A stretch of DNA of 64,000 nucleotides from CAVOJV01 sp963696325 (lineage in GTDB: Bacteria > Pseudomonadota > Gammaproteobacteria > Competibacterales > Competibacteraceae). Below are positions 34,922 to 44,828 of this stretch, piece after piece. The position numbers and the translations under genes were made by a program. The notes under the pieces are model-generated. The model saw nothing but the letters and a program-made list of their open reading frames with translations, was not told the DNA's origin and made no database searches. Each line of letters begins with the position of its first letter. Positions within the stretch are counted from its first letter, which is position 1. The stretch lies in contig CAVOJV010000003.1 of NCBI GenBank assembly GCA_963696325.1, forward strand, positions 21,754 through 85,753, in the 5' to 3' direction.

Positions 34922-36525
34922 CTCCACGGCAGCCCCGCCGCCGGCTGGCGGAACACGGCGTGACGCGGGGTCGGTAAGGCGACCAGATCGTCCAGCACAT
35001 TGACGCCGGCCCGCACGCCGGTGGCGATTAGGCTGGTCAGGAGACTGGCGCCATCGGCGCTGGGCTCGCTGGCGTAGCACAGGCTATGCTTGCGCTGACG
35101 GAGGAGCCGCTTCAAGGCCCGTTCCACCGGGTTGCTGGCGCGTGGCGCGGCGGGCACTCGGAGCAATTGGGGCAGGGTCTCCCAGCGCTTTAACCGGTCA
35201 GGGAACGCCTTACCCAGGCTGCGGTTGGGTTCCACGGTGCGCTCGCGGAACTGTTGCTCCAGCCAGTCGTGCAGCGCCGCCAGCAGCGGGCCACTGTGAG
35301 TCTGGTGGTACGCCAGCCGGTCGGCCGCGGTTAGCGCGGGCGCGCGCGTCGCGGCCGCGGGTTCGACGACTTGATTCAGGACCGTGATCACCTGCGCAGC
35401 GTCCGCCGGGAAGACTTCCTCGAGGTCGGTGAACTGGCGTCGACCAGGCGCCAGACAAGGGCCGCGGATCAGGGTGTCGTCATCGTCTCGCTGAGTGGCC
35501 GCCAGGGCGTCCGACCTCCCGATCGGTTGTTCCCGTCCGGCTTCCCGGTGTGCCAGTAACGCGCTCCGGTTCTCGCCGGCGTGCGCCCGCCCCGAGCGAT
35601 ACCGGCAGATGACGTGCTCACCCGCCTTGACCACCAGCCCGGTGGGGTACATCCGCCGTCGCTCCAGCGGCTCGCCGCTCGCCTCAGCGCGCCGGTTATC
35701 GGCTACCAACGCCAGCATCCGGACATCGGGGTCGTCTTGATAGCTGACCTCGCCTTGGGCGGCCAGGGACCAGCGCCGGTCGCATACCGGCCAGACACCG
35801 TCGGCCCCCGGCTCGGCCAACTCCCCCCACGTGGCATCGGCCACCGGTACCCCGACCAGGGCTTGATACTGGTCATCCGGTAAACCGGTAACCCTCGGTA
35901 GTCGCGGCCCAGCGCGATCACCGCCCGGGCCTGGGGGCTGTATCTCTCGGTACCCGCCGCGCCTGGCACCGACGCCGTGAACACCGCGTCACCCGCCGCG
36001 CAGCGCACCGCTTCCAACTCATCGCGCCCCGCCGACAGCAGGGCGTTGCCGTCAATTCGGATCTCAACACCGGCCGGTAACGTATACAAGGTCCCCCGGC
36101 CACAGGCCGGACAGGGTTGACCCACCGCCAGCGTATCATGGCGGCAACTCACCCGCTTCGCCCCCCGGTAGGCCTCGGCCGCCAGGCGGCCATGGCCCAC
36201 CCGGCGCACCGGCTTGCTCGGGCGCTGGCGTCTCGTCCGCCGGTGCCTCCCCAGCTACCGTGGCAGCCGGGCTCACCCCACCCACCGGCCCACCCGCCGT
36301 AGGGGGTCGTGACGGCGGTGGCTTACCCTCGCCAAACAACCCCCTCTTCAGCCGCGGCAGGCTAATCTTGGTCTCTCGCAGTGCCACCGTCAACCAGAAA
36401 TAGAGCTGGATCAGCTTCACCAGCCGCCGCTGATCGTCGCCCGCCAACGAACTGGCCTGGATACGCTCAATCAACGCCTCGCTCTCTTCGCGGCTCAACT
36501 TCACTTCATCCGGTGGCGGTGGCAT
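34894..36525 (-). pseudogene. tnpC: IS66 tnpC (left copy), inverted relative to tnpAB, two frameshifts
   Basis: Minus-strand frames give MPPPPDEVKLSREESEALIER (36525 down to about 36200), then GHGRLAAEAYRGAKR with TLYTLPAGVEIRIDGNAL and PQARAVIALGRDYRGLP (to about 35880), then the catalytic part with YQDDPDVRMLAL, RSGRAHAGENRSALL and NPVERALKRLLRQRKHSLC (to 34894). The third segment has unusual substitutions at conserved positions (for example LAPGRR for LAHGRR). The start lies next to the right IS66 end, so tnpC converges on tnpB. The coding is broken, so no active protein is expected. Confidence 0.85.
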
Positions 36526-36642
36526 CGGTGTGGCAGGCGGGCATCATCCCAATCGCTAAGACGGACCGATACTACCGGTTCTCGGTGCTTCAGTTCCACT
36601 GGAAATTGTGTTGGCTGTCAAACAGGCTTGCCGGAGGGACAC

Positions 36643-36919
36643 GTACTACCCGCCGTACCACAGCAAATACAATCCCATCGAACGGTGTTGGGGCATTCTG
36701 GAACAGCATTGGAATGGAACCCTGCTGGTGGATGCCGAAACGCTGTTGGAATGGGCCAAACGCATGACCTGGAAAGGCATCCGGCCTATCGTCAAATTGA
36801 GCCGCACGACCTATCGGAAAGGCATCTCACTGTCCAAGAAAGCGATGCGGGAGATTGAGGCCCGTTTGGAACGCAACCCGCTCTTGCCCAAGTGGGACAT
36901 TCTGATTCGGCCTGCATGA
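36643..36919 (+). pseudogene. C-terminal fragment of an IS630/ISAzo13-like transposase
   Basis: After the IS66 right end the frame reads YYPPYHSKYNPIERCWGILEQ, with the final Glu of the DDE triad, then RMTWKGIRPIVKLSRTTY and EARLERNPLLPKWDI. The 5' two thirds are absent, so IS66 lies at the broken edge. Homologues with this ending are frequent in filamentous bacteria such as Chloroflexi and cyanobacteria (from memory). The final residues reach a TGA at 36917-36919. Confidence 0.65.
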
Positions 36920-36946
36920 TGGGTGCTTTTATTCTCGGAAATCACC

Positions 36947-38671
36947 TTAGCCATTTTGTCTCTCTTGATAGAACGCCTCTATCGCTACCTCAATTGTGGG
37001 GTAGAAATGATGGCGGTCTATGGTTTCTAACAGCCCGTACCGGATCATCTTGTCTTTAACCGGGTCTTTTAGTTCGGCAAAGATAAGGTGCCTGTTGGCC
37101 GCGTTTAGCTCCTCGTCCAGGTCAACCAGCATATCGGCGGCGGTCGTATCTACATCCGTTATCGGCTCGGCGGCAACCAAGATCCATACGGGGGTGGGGT
37201 TGGCCTGTATAATTGAATTCCTGACCCATTCTCGGAACAGGTTGGCATTGGCAAAAAAGAGCGGGGCGTCCCAGCGAAGCATGAGCAGGCCCGGTATTTG
37301 CCGGGCTTCCGGGTATCGTTTGGTATCATGGTATCCGGCCACCTCTTCTGGCTTGCCCAACACCGCCGAATGGGGCTGCCACGCTCTTTGAAAGAATTGC
37401 AGGATGGATAGCACCACCGCAATCACAATCCCTTGCAGCACCCCCACAAAGGCCACCCCCAGGATGCAAGCCAGGGCCAGCACAAACTCACTTTTACGAA
37501 TTGACCATAGGTGGCGCAGTTCGGCCAGGTCAAAAAGACTTATTGAGGCCGTAATCACCACCGCCGCCAGAACGGGTTGGGGCATATTTTTAACCAACCC
37601 CGGTATAAACAGGAGCATGGCCAGCACCAGCGCCGCGGCCACCAGACCGGTCAGTTGGCTTTTGGCCCCGGATTGGTCGGCCACAGCCGTGCGCGAACCA
37701 CTGGTGCTCACCGGAAAGCCCTGAAACAAACCGGCCAGCAGGTTGGCCGAACCGATGCCAGCCAATTCCTGGTTGCTATTCACATCGTAGCCACGCCGGG
37801 CGGCAAAGCCGGCCGAAGTTGAGATGGTATCCCCTATCGTAACCAGCGACATTCCCAGGGCCGCTGCCGCCAACAGGGGCAGCGCCGACCATTCTACCGC
37901 CGGAAATGAGGGGCGGGGAAAGCCCTGGGGCAGCACCCCAACTACCGAAACGTCCTTGGCCGCCAGGTCGAACACAGTGGAAATCACAATGGCGGTGACC
38001 ACGGCGATTAAAATACCGGGGGCGCGAGGGGCATACTTTTTTAACCCCAGGATAATCGCCAGAGAAATGAGACCAACCCCCAAGGCCCACGGGTTAGTTT
38101 CATTAAGGTTGGTTACAAAAGCGGCCACTTCTTGTAACAGGCCGCTGGCGTCTGTGGAAAAGCCAAAGAGTTTGCGTAACTGGCCCACAAAGATGGTGAT
38201 AGCCAATCCGGCCAGATAGCCTACCCGCACCGGTTTAGAGAGCAGGTCGGCCACAAATCCTAGCTTAGCCAGTCCGGCGCTGACATTTATCAGGCCAACC
38301 ATCAAGGCCAGCATGGCGGCCAGGGCAATGGCCTGACTCGTATCACCGACGGCCAGGGGCAAAATAGTGGCCGCAATCATTGGCCCCAGGGACGAATCGG
38401 GGCCAAGGATCAGGAAGGGCGAAGGACCAACGATAGCATAGGCTACCAGACACACCACGGTGGTATACAGCCCGGTTATAGCCGGCAGACCGGCCAGCTC
38501 GGCGTACGCCATGCCCTGCGGCACCAGCAGGGTAGATAGCACCAGCCCGGCTACCACATCGCGCGGCAGCCATGACCGTTGATAGGCGCGTAAAACCCGG
38601 ACACCGGGAAGCCATTTTTCGGTTTGGGCCAGCCATGATGGTGCTGTTGTTTGCAGGTTCACCTCATTCAT
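36947..38671 (-). CDS. SulP/SLC26-family anion transporter with STAS domain
   Basis: This 574-residue transporter has about ten to fourteen membrane segments with the signature GLPAITGLYTTVVCLVAYAIVGPS. The Asn/Ser-rich motif GLFQGFPVSTSGSRTAVADQSG follows, and a C-terminal STAS domain (from about residue 450) contains VDTTAADMLVDLDEEL, the usual phospho-regulated segment. It moves sulfate, bicarbonate or other anions. The ATG overlaps the stop of the PPK2-like fragment (ATGA). GC content appears lower than in the neighbours and it may come from a distant donor. Confidence 0.88.
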   Translation of the reverse strand: MNEVNLQTTAPSWLAQTEKWLPGVRVLRAYQRSWLPRDVVAGLVLSTLLVPQGMAYAELAGLPAITGLYTTVVCLVAYAIVGPSPFLILGPDSSLGPMIAATILPLAVGDTSQAIALAAMLALMVGLINVSAGLAKLGFVADLLSKPVRVGYLAGLAITIFVGQLRKLFGFSTDASGLLQEVAAFVTNLNETNPWALGVGLISLAIILGLKKYAPRAPGILIAVVTAIVISTVFDLAAKDVSVVGVLPQGFPRPSFPAVEWSALPLLAAAALGMSLVTIGDTISTSAGFAARRGYDVNSNQELAGIGSANLLAGLFQGFPVSTSGSRTAVADQSGAKSQLTGLVAAALVLAMLLFIPGLVKNMPQPVLAAVVITASISLFDLAELRHLWSIRKSEFVLALACILGVAFVGVLQGIVIAVVLSILQFFQRAWQPHSAVLGKPEEVAGYHDTKRYPEARQIPGLLMLRWDAPLFFANANLFREWVRNSIIQANPTPVWILVAAEPITDVDTTAADMLVDLDEELNAANRHLIFAELKDPVKDKMIRYGLLETIDRHHFYPTIEVAIEAFYQERQNG

Positions 38672-39195
38672 TTTTCGTTCTCCAACTGCTGCCGGGCGGT
38701 TCCCAGTTTCTCAAGTTTCTTCTCGCTCACTTTGGGAAACCTGAGGTTGAGCGATTGAATGGTGGTGGTCAGAATATCGGCCATCACGGCCCGGGAAACC
38801 CATTTGTGGTCCGCCGGGACGATGTACCAGGGGGCATAGGCGGTGCTGGTGGCGCTAATGGCTTCTTCGTAGGCTTCCATATACTGTTGCCAGTAGGTTC
38901 GCTCAACTACATCGCCGTCAGAAAATTTCCAGTGCTTTTTAGGGTCATCCAGCCGTTCTAAATGCCGGTTTTTTTTTCATTCTTAGAAACATTCAGAAAG
39001 AATTCCAGGATGACGGTGCCGTTGCGGGCCAGGTGCTGCTCAAACGCATTGATGTCGTCATAGCGAGCCTGCCACAAGGCTTTTCCGTGCTTGCCTGGCG
39101 GCAGTTTTTGCCGTTCTAAAAATTCCGGGTGGGCTTTTACCACCAGCACCACTTCGCAGTAAGAACGGTTGAAGATGCCAATCCGCCCCCGATGG
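38668..39195 (-). pseudogene. PPK2-family kinase fragment with poly-A frameshift
   Basis: The C-terminal part of a polyphosphate:nucleotide phosphotransferase: GRIGIFNRSYCEVVLVVKAHP, INAFEQHLARNGTVILEFFLNVSKNE, then after a shift in a run of nine A (38964-38973) RHLERLDDPKKHWKFSDGD, YWQQYMEAYEEAISATSTAYAPW, ADHKWVSRAVMADI. An eight-A run would keep one frame. Walker A (GxDGAGKGG) and the N-terminal half are missing upstream of 39195. The family moves phosphate between polyphosphate and nucleotides. It is coupled to the SulP gene. Confidence 0.78.
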
Positions 39196-39599
39196 ATAGG
39201 AATTTCAGTGGGCTTTTCGCCCATTGCATCCGAATGGTGCGCTTGGGGTGAAACGCCGTCAAGCGATGAGCAACCTGACAACGAGGTTTATGAGGATGGA
39301 CGCAAGAAAACCGAGGGTGCTCGAGGCTGCCCATGGGCATGGAGTCGTGGCCGCAGTGGGCACCGCGGCCCAGGCAAAGCCATTCGCCAACATACCGCAC
39401 GCAGGTCGTGACGGACGTCCCGCTCGACCTACTCGGGAACGGGGTTCCCGTCAGCATCACTGGCGCGGGCGAGGTCCAGCCAAGTCTCCAGAGGCCGCTG
39501 CATCACCGGGTACACGACCGTGCGTTCTGGCCGCCGGGGTTGCTAAACAGATGCGTTGCCAGAAGGCGGGATCCCCCCGAGCGTGAGTGGCGCAGGACG
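39196..39599. other. Gap between the PPK2 fragment and the DUF2252 gene
   Basis: No supported gene in about 400 nt. A small plus-strand frame (39224-39586) has no ribosome site and a low-complexity Arg/Ala/Pro composition. The PPK2 homology breaks off near its right edge and nothing recognisable replaces it, so it is probably a recombination scar. Confidence 0.4.
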
Positions 39600-41016
39600 C
39601 TACTCCTCCTCGACCAGCGCCTCCAGCCGCCCGGAGCGTACCGCCTCGACCAGGGCCGCGTGGTCCTGCTCGGTCTGGTCGGCATAGGCCAGGGCAAACG
39701 CGCCGAGCGCCTCGTCGAAGTTGTCGCCCTTGCCCAGATAGCCGCTGATGGTCGCGGCATCGCCGGACTTGGCATGGGCGCGGGCCAGGGTCCAGCCGCA
39801 GAACTCGGCATAGCGCTTGAGTTGGACGGCGGTTAGCGCCCTCGACGGGGAAGGACATCTTCATGTCCCGCAACTGGCGCATGAAATAGTCCTTGCCGCT
39901 TTGCCCCCGCGTCCAGCCGAGGAAGATGTCGCTGGAAGATTGCATCAGCCGTTGTCCCATGACGATGCGTTCGCCCTGGTTTTCATAGCGGCTCTTGCCC
40001 GCATAGGGCTCGAGCACGGAACGGCCGGCTTCCTTGAGTTGCAGCATCATGGGGATGGTCATCTCGTCGAAGAACAGCCCGACGTAGCAGCGCGTGCCGA
40101 CGCTGCCGATGCCCACCACTTTCAAGGCGAAGTCTTCGAGGTGGTAGCGATCCAGGAGACGCCGGCGCTCATCGGACAGGGAGTGCCGGTAGCCGGCCAG
40201 CACCTCCCGGCATTGTGCTTCGGCATTCTTGTCCTTCACGTGGAACAGGATCGGCGGTTGATCGATCGAGACGGTGGCGCCCGCCCACTTTTCCGGCAAT
40301 CTTGGGAAAGAGGTTTTCGACCACGCGCTGGCGCGCTTTGTCGGCGATTTGTTGCCGCAGCTTTTTCGACTTTTCATCGGGGGCCATGGCCACGAGGGTG
40401 GCCGCGTCCAGGCGCGTATACCAGACTTCCAGCGGACTCATCCGGGAATACTCCCGCAGATGTTCCCGATAGGCGCGCACGCACTCCAGGACGGCTTTCC
40501 GGGCATCCGCATCGGATAACTGGCTGTCGCGGCCGGCGACCGCAAAACTGACGGCCAGCCGTTTGAGGTCCCATTCCCAGGGCGCCGGCAGGGTTTCGTC
40601 GAAGTCGTTCAGATCGAAGACCAGATTGCGCTCCGGGGTGGCAAACAAGCCGAAATTCAGCAGATGGCAGTCCCCGCAGGCCTGCACCCGCAGGCCGGTG
40701 GTGGGCGTGGTGGCGAGATCGTGGCCATGACCGCGGCCGAGCCGCGCAGGAACGTGAAGGGACTGCGGAGCATGCGGCCGTAGCGGATCGGCACCAGTTC
40801 CGGCAGCCGGTCCTGGTTGGATTCTTCCAGGATGGCGATGGGATCCCGGCGCTGGGCCGGCGGTTTCCAGCCGGCATGGCTGGGGCGCGGCACGCGCTCG
40901 CGCAGCGCCTGACCGGCGGCGAGACGCTCGGCGCGGGAGCGAAACACCGGGACGTCCTCTGCTTTTTTGCTGACTTCGGTCTTCGCCTGCTCAGGCGTTT
41001 TCTTGGCGGTGGCCAT
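39600..41016 (-). pseudogene. DUF2252 protein, three frameshifts
   Basis: From ATG 41016 (AAGGAT upstream) the frames give MATAKKTPEQAKTEVSKKAED, then after a shift near 40725 ACGDCHLLNFGLFATPERNLVFDLNDFDETLP, after one near 40305 VSIDQPPILFHVKDKNAEAQ and GSVGTRCYVGLF, and after one near 39840 LTAVQLKRYAEFCGWTLARAHAKSGDA, ending VEEE at 39600. The HxxN and D motifs recall kinase-like phosphotransferase folds, and DUF2252 function is unknown. Each shift sits at a short G or C run, so sequencing error is possible. Confidence 0.8.
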
Positions 41017-41284
41017 GGCTGTATCCTTATTCTTGCTAATAGAGTTCAACTGAGATTAGGCTATCCGCATCACCCTGCGGTGCGGCGATAACCCGATGCG
41101 GTTCGGTGTGGCAGAACGGGTGCGTCCGCGGCGACCTCGGGAAACGGCCAGGACCCAGCAGTATCCGTTGGTGAAGGCGGGTTGGTTTCGGAAGTGGGAC
41201 TGCGGAGACGGGGGCTTGTTAGCCATGGCGCCCTCCCGCACATTATCAGTATCAGTGATCAAGACTCCTAGTGGACCTGCCCAG

Positions 41285-41372
41285 GGTAAATTTGTTCTGA
41301 CGCTAACCCATTGAATTACTGTCATTCCGGGTCAAGCCCAGAATGACGGTGGATGGTTAGAGCAAATTTACC
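41285..41372. repeat. Long imperfect inverted repeat (MITE- or REP-like)
   Basis: GGTAAATTTG at 41285 pairs with CAAATTTACC ending at 41372. Further pairs lie inside (for example AACCCAT with ATGGTTA), and a central hairpin uses GTCATTC and GAATGAC (41321-41347), the common proteobacterial REP core. It lies in a 457-nt gap between DUF2252 and the DUF3313 gene that holds no gene I can support. Confidence 0.7.
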
Positions 41373-41473
41373 GTGGGGACCTGACGCAGAATAACCCTGG
41401 CAAATTGAGCAGTGCGAGTTAGACTGGCAGGAAATCGATCAACAATTTATCACAAAGTCAGGTAAACCAGTTC

Positions 41474-42256
41474 ATGCCGCATAACTATTTCGTAACCGCT
41501 GCTGCGCTAGGGCTCTGCTTGCTCATCTCCGCCTGCGCGACGATCACCTCGGCGCCGCCATCCGGCGAAGAGCGCCAGCAGTTCTCCGGCTTTCTTGGCG
41601 ACTATACGAAGCTCAAACCGGCACCCGATGGCGGCGGCGCGCTCTCCTGGCGCGACCCGGCAATCGACTTCTCCCAATACCATAAGATCCTGCTTGATCC
41701 AATCCGGGTCTCCTTGCAGGATAATACTGACTACAAGACCATCGACCCGACTGAACTCAAGGTGCTCGTCGACTACTTCCACGAAGCGCTGGTGCGGGAG
41801 TTGGGAAGTGCCTACCCCATGGTGTCGAAGCCCGGTCCGGGAGTCCTGCGGGTGCGTATCGCCATCACCAGCCTGGTTCCCACCAAGCCCGAGATGAGCG
41901 TGGTCGCCCTGGTCGTACCTTATGCGACCGTCGCCGATCTGGGCGCCGGGGCTGCCACGGATCGTGGCGCCGGCTCCCCCGCTTACGTCGGCGAGACCGG
42001 GATCGAAGCGGAGTTTCTCGACAGCCAGACCAACCGGGTAGTAGGGGCGTATGTGGATAACCAGATCGGCAAGAAATACGTGGTAGACACCAGCCAGGGT
42101 GTCGGGGAAGCCGTCACTAAGGGGTTCTCACAATACGGTAAGGCCTACACGACCTGGGGCTATGCCAAGCAAGCCTTCGAGTACTGGGCGAAGCTGTTCC
42201 GTCAGCGTCTTGACGACCTGCGCGGGGCGCCAGCCGGAGGGCTGACGAATGCATAG
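41474..42256 (+). CDS. DUF3313 family lipoprotein
   Basis: The protein has 260 residues. The N-terminus has a lipobox, AALGLCLLISAC, with the acylated Cys at about 21. The rest matches DUF3313: FSGFLGDYTKLKP, LLDPIRVSLQDN, TVADLGAGAATDRGAGSPAYVGETGIEAEFLDSQTNRVVGAYVDNQIGKK. It is likely an outer-membrane-anchored periplasmic protein of unknown function. It precedes the 820-residue exported protein by 41 nt and may share its transcript. Confidence 0.82.
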   Translation: MPHNYFVTAAALGLCLLISACATITSAPPSGEERQQFSGFLGDYTKLKPAPDGGGALSWRDPAIDFSQYHKILLDPIRVSLQDNTDYKTIDPTELKVLVDYFHEALVRELGSAYPMVSKPGPGVLRVRIAITSLVPTKPEMSVVALVVPYATVADLGAGAATDRGAGSPAYVGETGIEAEFLDSQTNRVVGAYVDNQIGKKYVVDTSQGVGEAVTKGFSQYGKAYTTWGYAKQAFEYWAKLFRQRLDDLRGAPAGGLTNA

Positions 42257-42297
42257 CACTATGCCATCCAACGTATGATTTCTCAGGGATAGCCACC

Positions 42298-44760
42298 ATG
42301 AAACCTTCACTTGGCGAGCGCGCGCTCCCCGGATTATTGTCGCCCTGGTTGGCCCGACTGCTCCTCCTGACCGTCGCGATCCTGGTCAGCCATGTCGCCA
42401 GCGCTGCCCAGGATCCGTGGCCGCGCGAGATCAAGGCTAAAGGAGGAAAAGCCACCATCTACCAGCCGCAACTGGAGTCCTTCCAGGGCGACCGGGTAAC
42501 CGCCCGCGCCGCCGTGTCGGTGCAGAAGGCTGATATGAAAGCGCCGCTATTCGGGGTGGTGTGGTTCGACAGCCGGGTCGCTACCGACCGTGATAAGCGG
42601 ACGGTGGAATTCCAGGAGATCAAGGTCGCCAAGATCAAGTTTCCCAGTGCCAAGCCAGAGCAGGAGCGCAAGCTCGCGGCGTTCCTGGACACAGAGATCG
42701 CCGGTTGGGAGAAGCTCACAATCTCGCTGGACCGGTTGCTCGCGTCCCTCGCCGAGGTGGAAAAGGCGAAGGCCGGCACGAACTTCAATAACGAGCCACC
42801 GAAGATCATCTTTACCACGACCCCTTCGGTGCTCGTGCTCATCGACGGCCAGCCCATCCTGCGGGACGTCGAGGGCTTCCCGGTCAAGCGCGTCGTGAAC
42901 ACGCCGTTCGTGTTGCTGTTCGACCCATCTGACAACCAGTACTACCTTACCGGCGATGCCCTCTGGTTCGTGGCGCCGGACCTCAAAGGCCCGTGGCAGA
43001 CGCTGGAATCCCCGCCCGCGCCGGTGGCGGCTGCTGCCCAGCGCATCGCCGAGGCAGAGGTTCCGACCAAGGTGCAGGCCGCGACGCTCAAGGCCGAGGG
43101 AGTACCTCAGATTATGGTGGCCACCCAACCCACCGAACTCATCGTGGCCGACGGCGCGCCCCAGTTCGCGCCGCTGGAGGGCACCGACCTGCTCTATCTC
43201 AGCAACACCGGGCGCGACGTGTTCCAGGCGGTGGGCTCGCAGCAATACTACGTCCTGCTGTCCGGGCGCTGGTTCGCCAGTCCCTCCCTGGAGAACGGGC
43301 CGTGGTCCTACGTCACCCCCGCCAAGCTGCCGGCGGGCTTTTACCGGATATCGCCGGGTTCCGCCAAGGGGCACGTACTGGCCTTCGTGCCGGATACCCC
43401 CCAGGCCAAGGAGGCGGTCGCCGATGCGCAGATCCCGGTGACCGCGGCGATCCCCCGGAAGGCCACCACCAAGATCAGCTACGATGGCGCGCCCAAGTTC
43501 CAGCCCATCGAGGGCACCCCACTGCAATATGCCGTCAATACCACGACGCCGGTCATCAAGGCTCAGGACAAGTACTACACCGTGGACCGGGCGGTGTGGT
43601 ATGAATCCGACCAGCCGGACGGCAGCTACCAGGTCGCCACCTCGGTGCCGCAGGAGATTTACCAGATACCGCCGAGCAGTCCCGTGTACAACGTCACCTA
43701 CGTACGGGTGTACCAGTCGACGCCGAAGGTCGTTTACGTGGGCTACACGCCGGGCTATGCCGGAACCTACATCGACAACGGGACGGTGGTCTATGGCACG
43801 GGTTACGTCTATCCGCCCTATGTCGCGCCCACCGTGTACTATCCGGCGCCGGTCACCTACGGCTACGCCCCGGTCTATAATCCCGGCTACGGCGCCTGGA
43901 ACTTCCTGGCCGGCGCCACCTTCGGTTTCATCGCGGGCGCGGCTGCCTCGAACTGGTGGGGTGGCTGTGGTTGCTGCGGCTGGCATGGGGACACCAACAT
44001 CGACATCAACCGCAACGTGAACATCAACCGGGCGAACTTCCAGAACGCCACCTTCAACCGGCAGAACTTCCAGGGTTCGCGCACCAACCGCCAGGATGTC
44101 CGGAACAACGTCTACAAGAACCCGAATTGGTCCCAGCAACTCCAAAATAACCGCCGTAACCAACTCAACCAGCGTGGGGAGCGGTTGGCAAGCGGCCAAG
44201 GCGCGCGGTCCGACCGCTTGCAGGATCGGCAAGCGCGCACGGGCGAGCGGCAGGGCGGCCCAGCGGCACAACGCCAGCAGCGGCGTGAGGGCGGCGCACC
44301 GGCGCGCCCCGAACAACGCCAGGCGGCGCGCGAAACGCGATCCCCGCAGCAGCGCCAGGCGAGCCGCGAAGGATCTCGAGAGCAGCGCCCAGCCAGCACC
44401 CGCGAGGCCAGACCCGAGCAACGCGCCAAGCCCGCCGAGTTGGGCAAGAATAATGTCTTTGCCGACCGGGACGGCAACGTCCACCGCCGGACCGACCAGG
44501 GCTGGGAGCAGCGCGACCGAAACAACTGGTCGCGGCCGGAAACCCGCTCGCAACCCAGCTTTGCCAGCCAACAGCCCGCTCTGGACCGGGATTACAGCGC
44601 CCGTGCCCGGGGGGCTGAAAGGACACAGAATTTCCAGCAGGCCCGTGGGGGTGGTGTCAGCAGAAGTGCGGGTGGCGGGTCCAGCCGGGGTGGAAGTGGT
44701 TTCCAGCGAAGCGGCGGAGGCGGTGGAGGGCGCGGCGGAGGCGGTGGAGGGCGGCGCTGA
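42298..44760 (+). CDS. Large exported protein of unknown function (820 aa)
   Basis: A signal peptide (LLLLTVAILVSHVASA) opens the protein. Residues about 35-170 form one module. From about 170 to 480 a repeated unit occurs with short PSVLVLIDGQPIL, TELIVADGAPQFAPLEGTDL and ISYDGAPKFQPIEGTPL-type segments, and each is followed by a YWF-rich Y..G.WF...GPW block (three copies). Then comes a Tyr/Pro/Gly-rich stretch (YVGYTPGYAGTY), a membrane- or structure-like GFIAGAAASNWWGG, an Asn-rich stretch, a Gln/Arg-rich stretch and a Gly-rich tail. Similar proteins are annotated as carbohydrate-binding; the role is unknown. Confidence 0.75.
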   Translation: MKPSLGERALPGLLSPWLARLLLLTVAILVSHVASAAQDPWPREIKAKGGKATIYQPQLESFQGDRVTARAAVSVQKADMKAPLFGVVWFDSRVATDRDKRTVEFQEIKVAKIKFPSAKPEQERKLAAFLDTEIAGWEKLTISLDRLLASLAEVEKAKAGTNFNNEPPKIIFTTTPSVLVLIDGQPILRDVEGFPVKRVVNTPFVLLFDPSDNQYYLTGDALWFVAPDLKGPWQTLESPPAPVAAAAQRIAEAEVPTKVQAATLKAEGVPQIMVATQPTELIVADGAPQFAPLEGTDLLYLSNTGRDVFQAVGSQQYYVLLSGRWFASPSLENGPWSYVTPAKLPAGFYRISPGSAKGHVLAFVPDTPQAKEAVADAQIPVTAAIPRKATTKISYDGAPKFQPIEGTPLQYAVNTTTPVIKAQDKYYTVDRAVWYESDQPDGSYQVATSVPQEIYQIPPSSPVYNVTYVRVYQSTPKVVYVGYTPGYAGTYIDNGTVVYGTGYVYPPYVAPTVYYPAPVTYGYAPVYNPGYGAWNFLAGATFGFIAGAAASNWWGGCGCCGWHGDTNIDINRNVNINRANFQNATFNRQNFQGSRTNRQDVRNNVYKNPNWSQQLQNNRRNQLNQRGERLASGQGARSDRLQDRQARTGERQGGPAAQRQQRREGGAPARPEQRQAARETRSPQQRQASREGSREQRPASTREARPEQRAKPAELGKNNVFADRDGNVHRRTDQGWEQRDRNNWSRPETRSQPSFASQQPALDRDYSARARGAERTQNFQQARGGGVSRSAGGGSSRGGSGFQRSGGGGGGRGGGGGGRR

Positions 44761-44828
44761 GTTAAACGGATAGGTACTCAATCGATGTCACATGGCACCT
44801 GTATTTTATCATTTAGAGGAGATATCAG

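Larger units (their letters stand above)
31580..36642 (+). mobile_element. IS66-family element, left copy
   Basis: The left end GTGAAGTTCCGGCAGCC and the right end (complement GTGTCCCTCCGGCAAGCC) form an imperfect inverted repeat. It holds tnpA (split), tnpB and an inverted, broken tnpC. An IS1634 element (31922-34388) interrupts tnpA. About 340 nt at the left end and 117 nt at the right end are almost identical to the right copy, whereas the interior is clearly more diverged. Confidence 0.85.

Noticed and set aside
42547..44781. 744-codon open frame on the minus strand
   Set aside because: It lies fully antisense to the 820-residue exported gene, lacks a ribosome site and shows no domain; high GC at third positions explains it.
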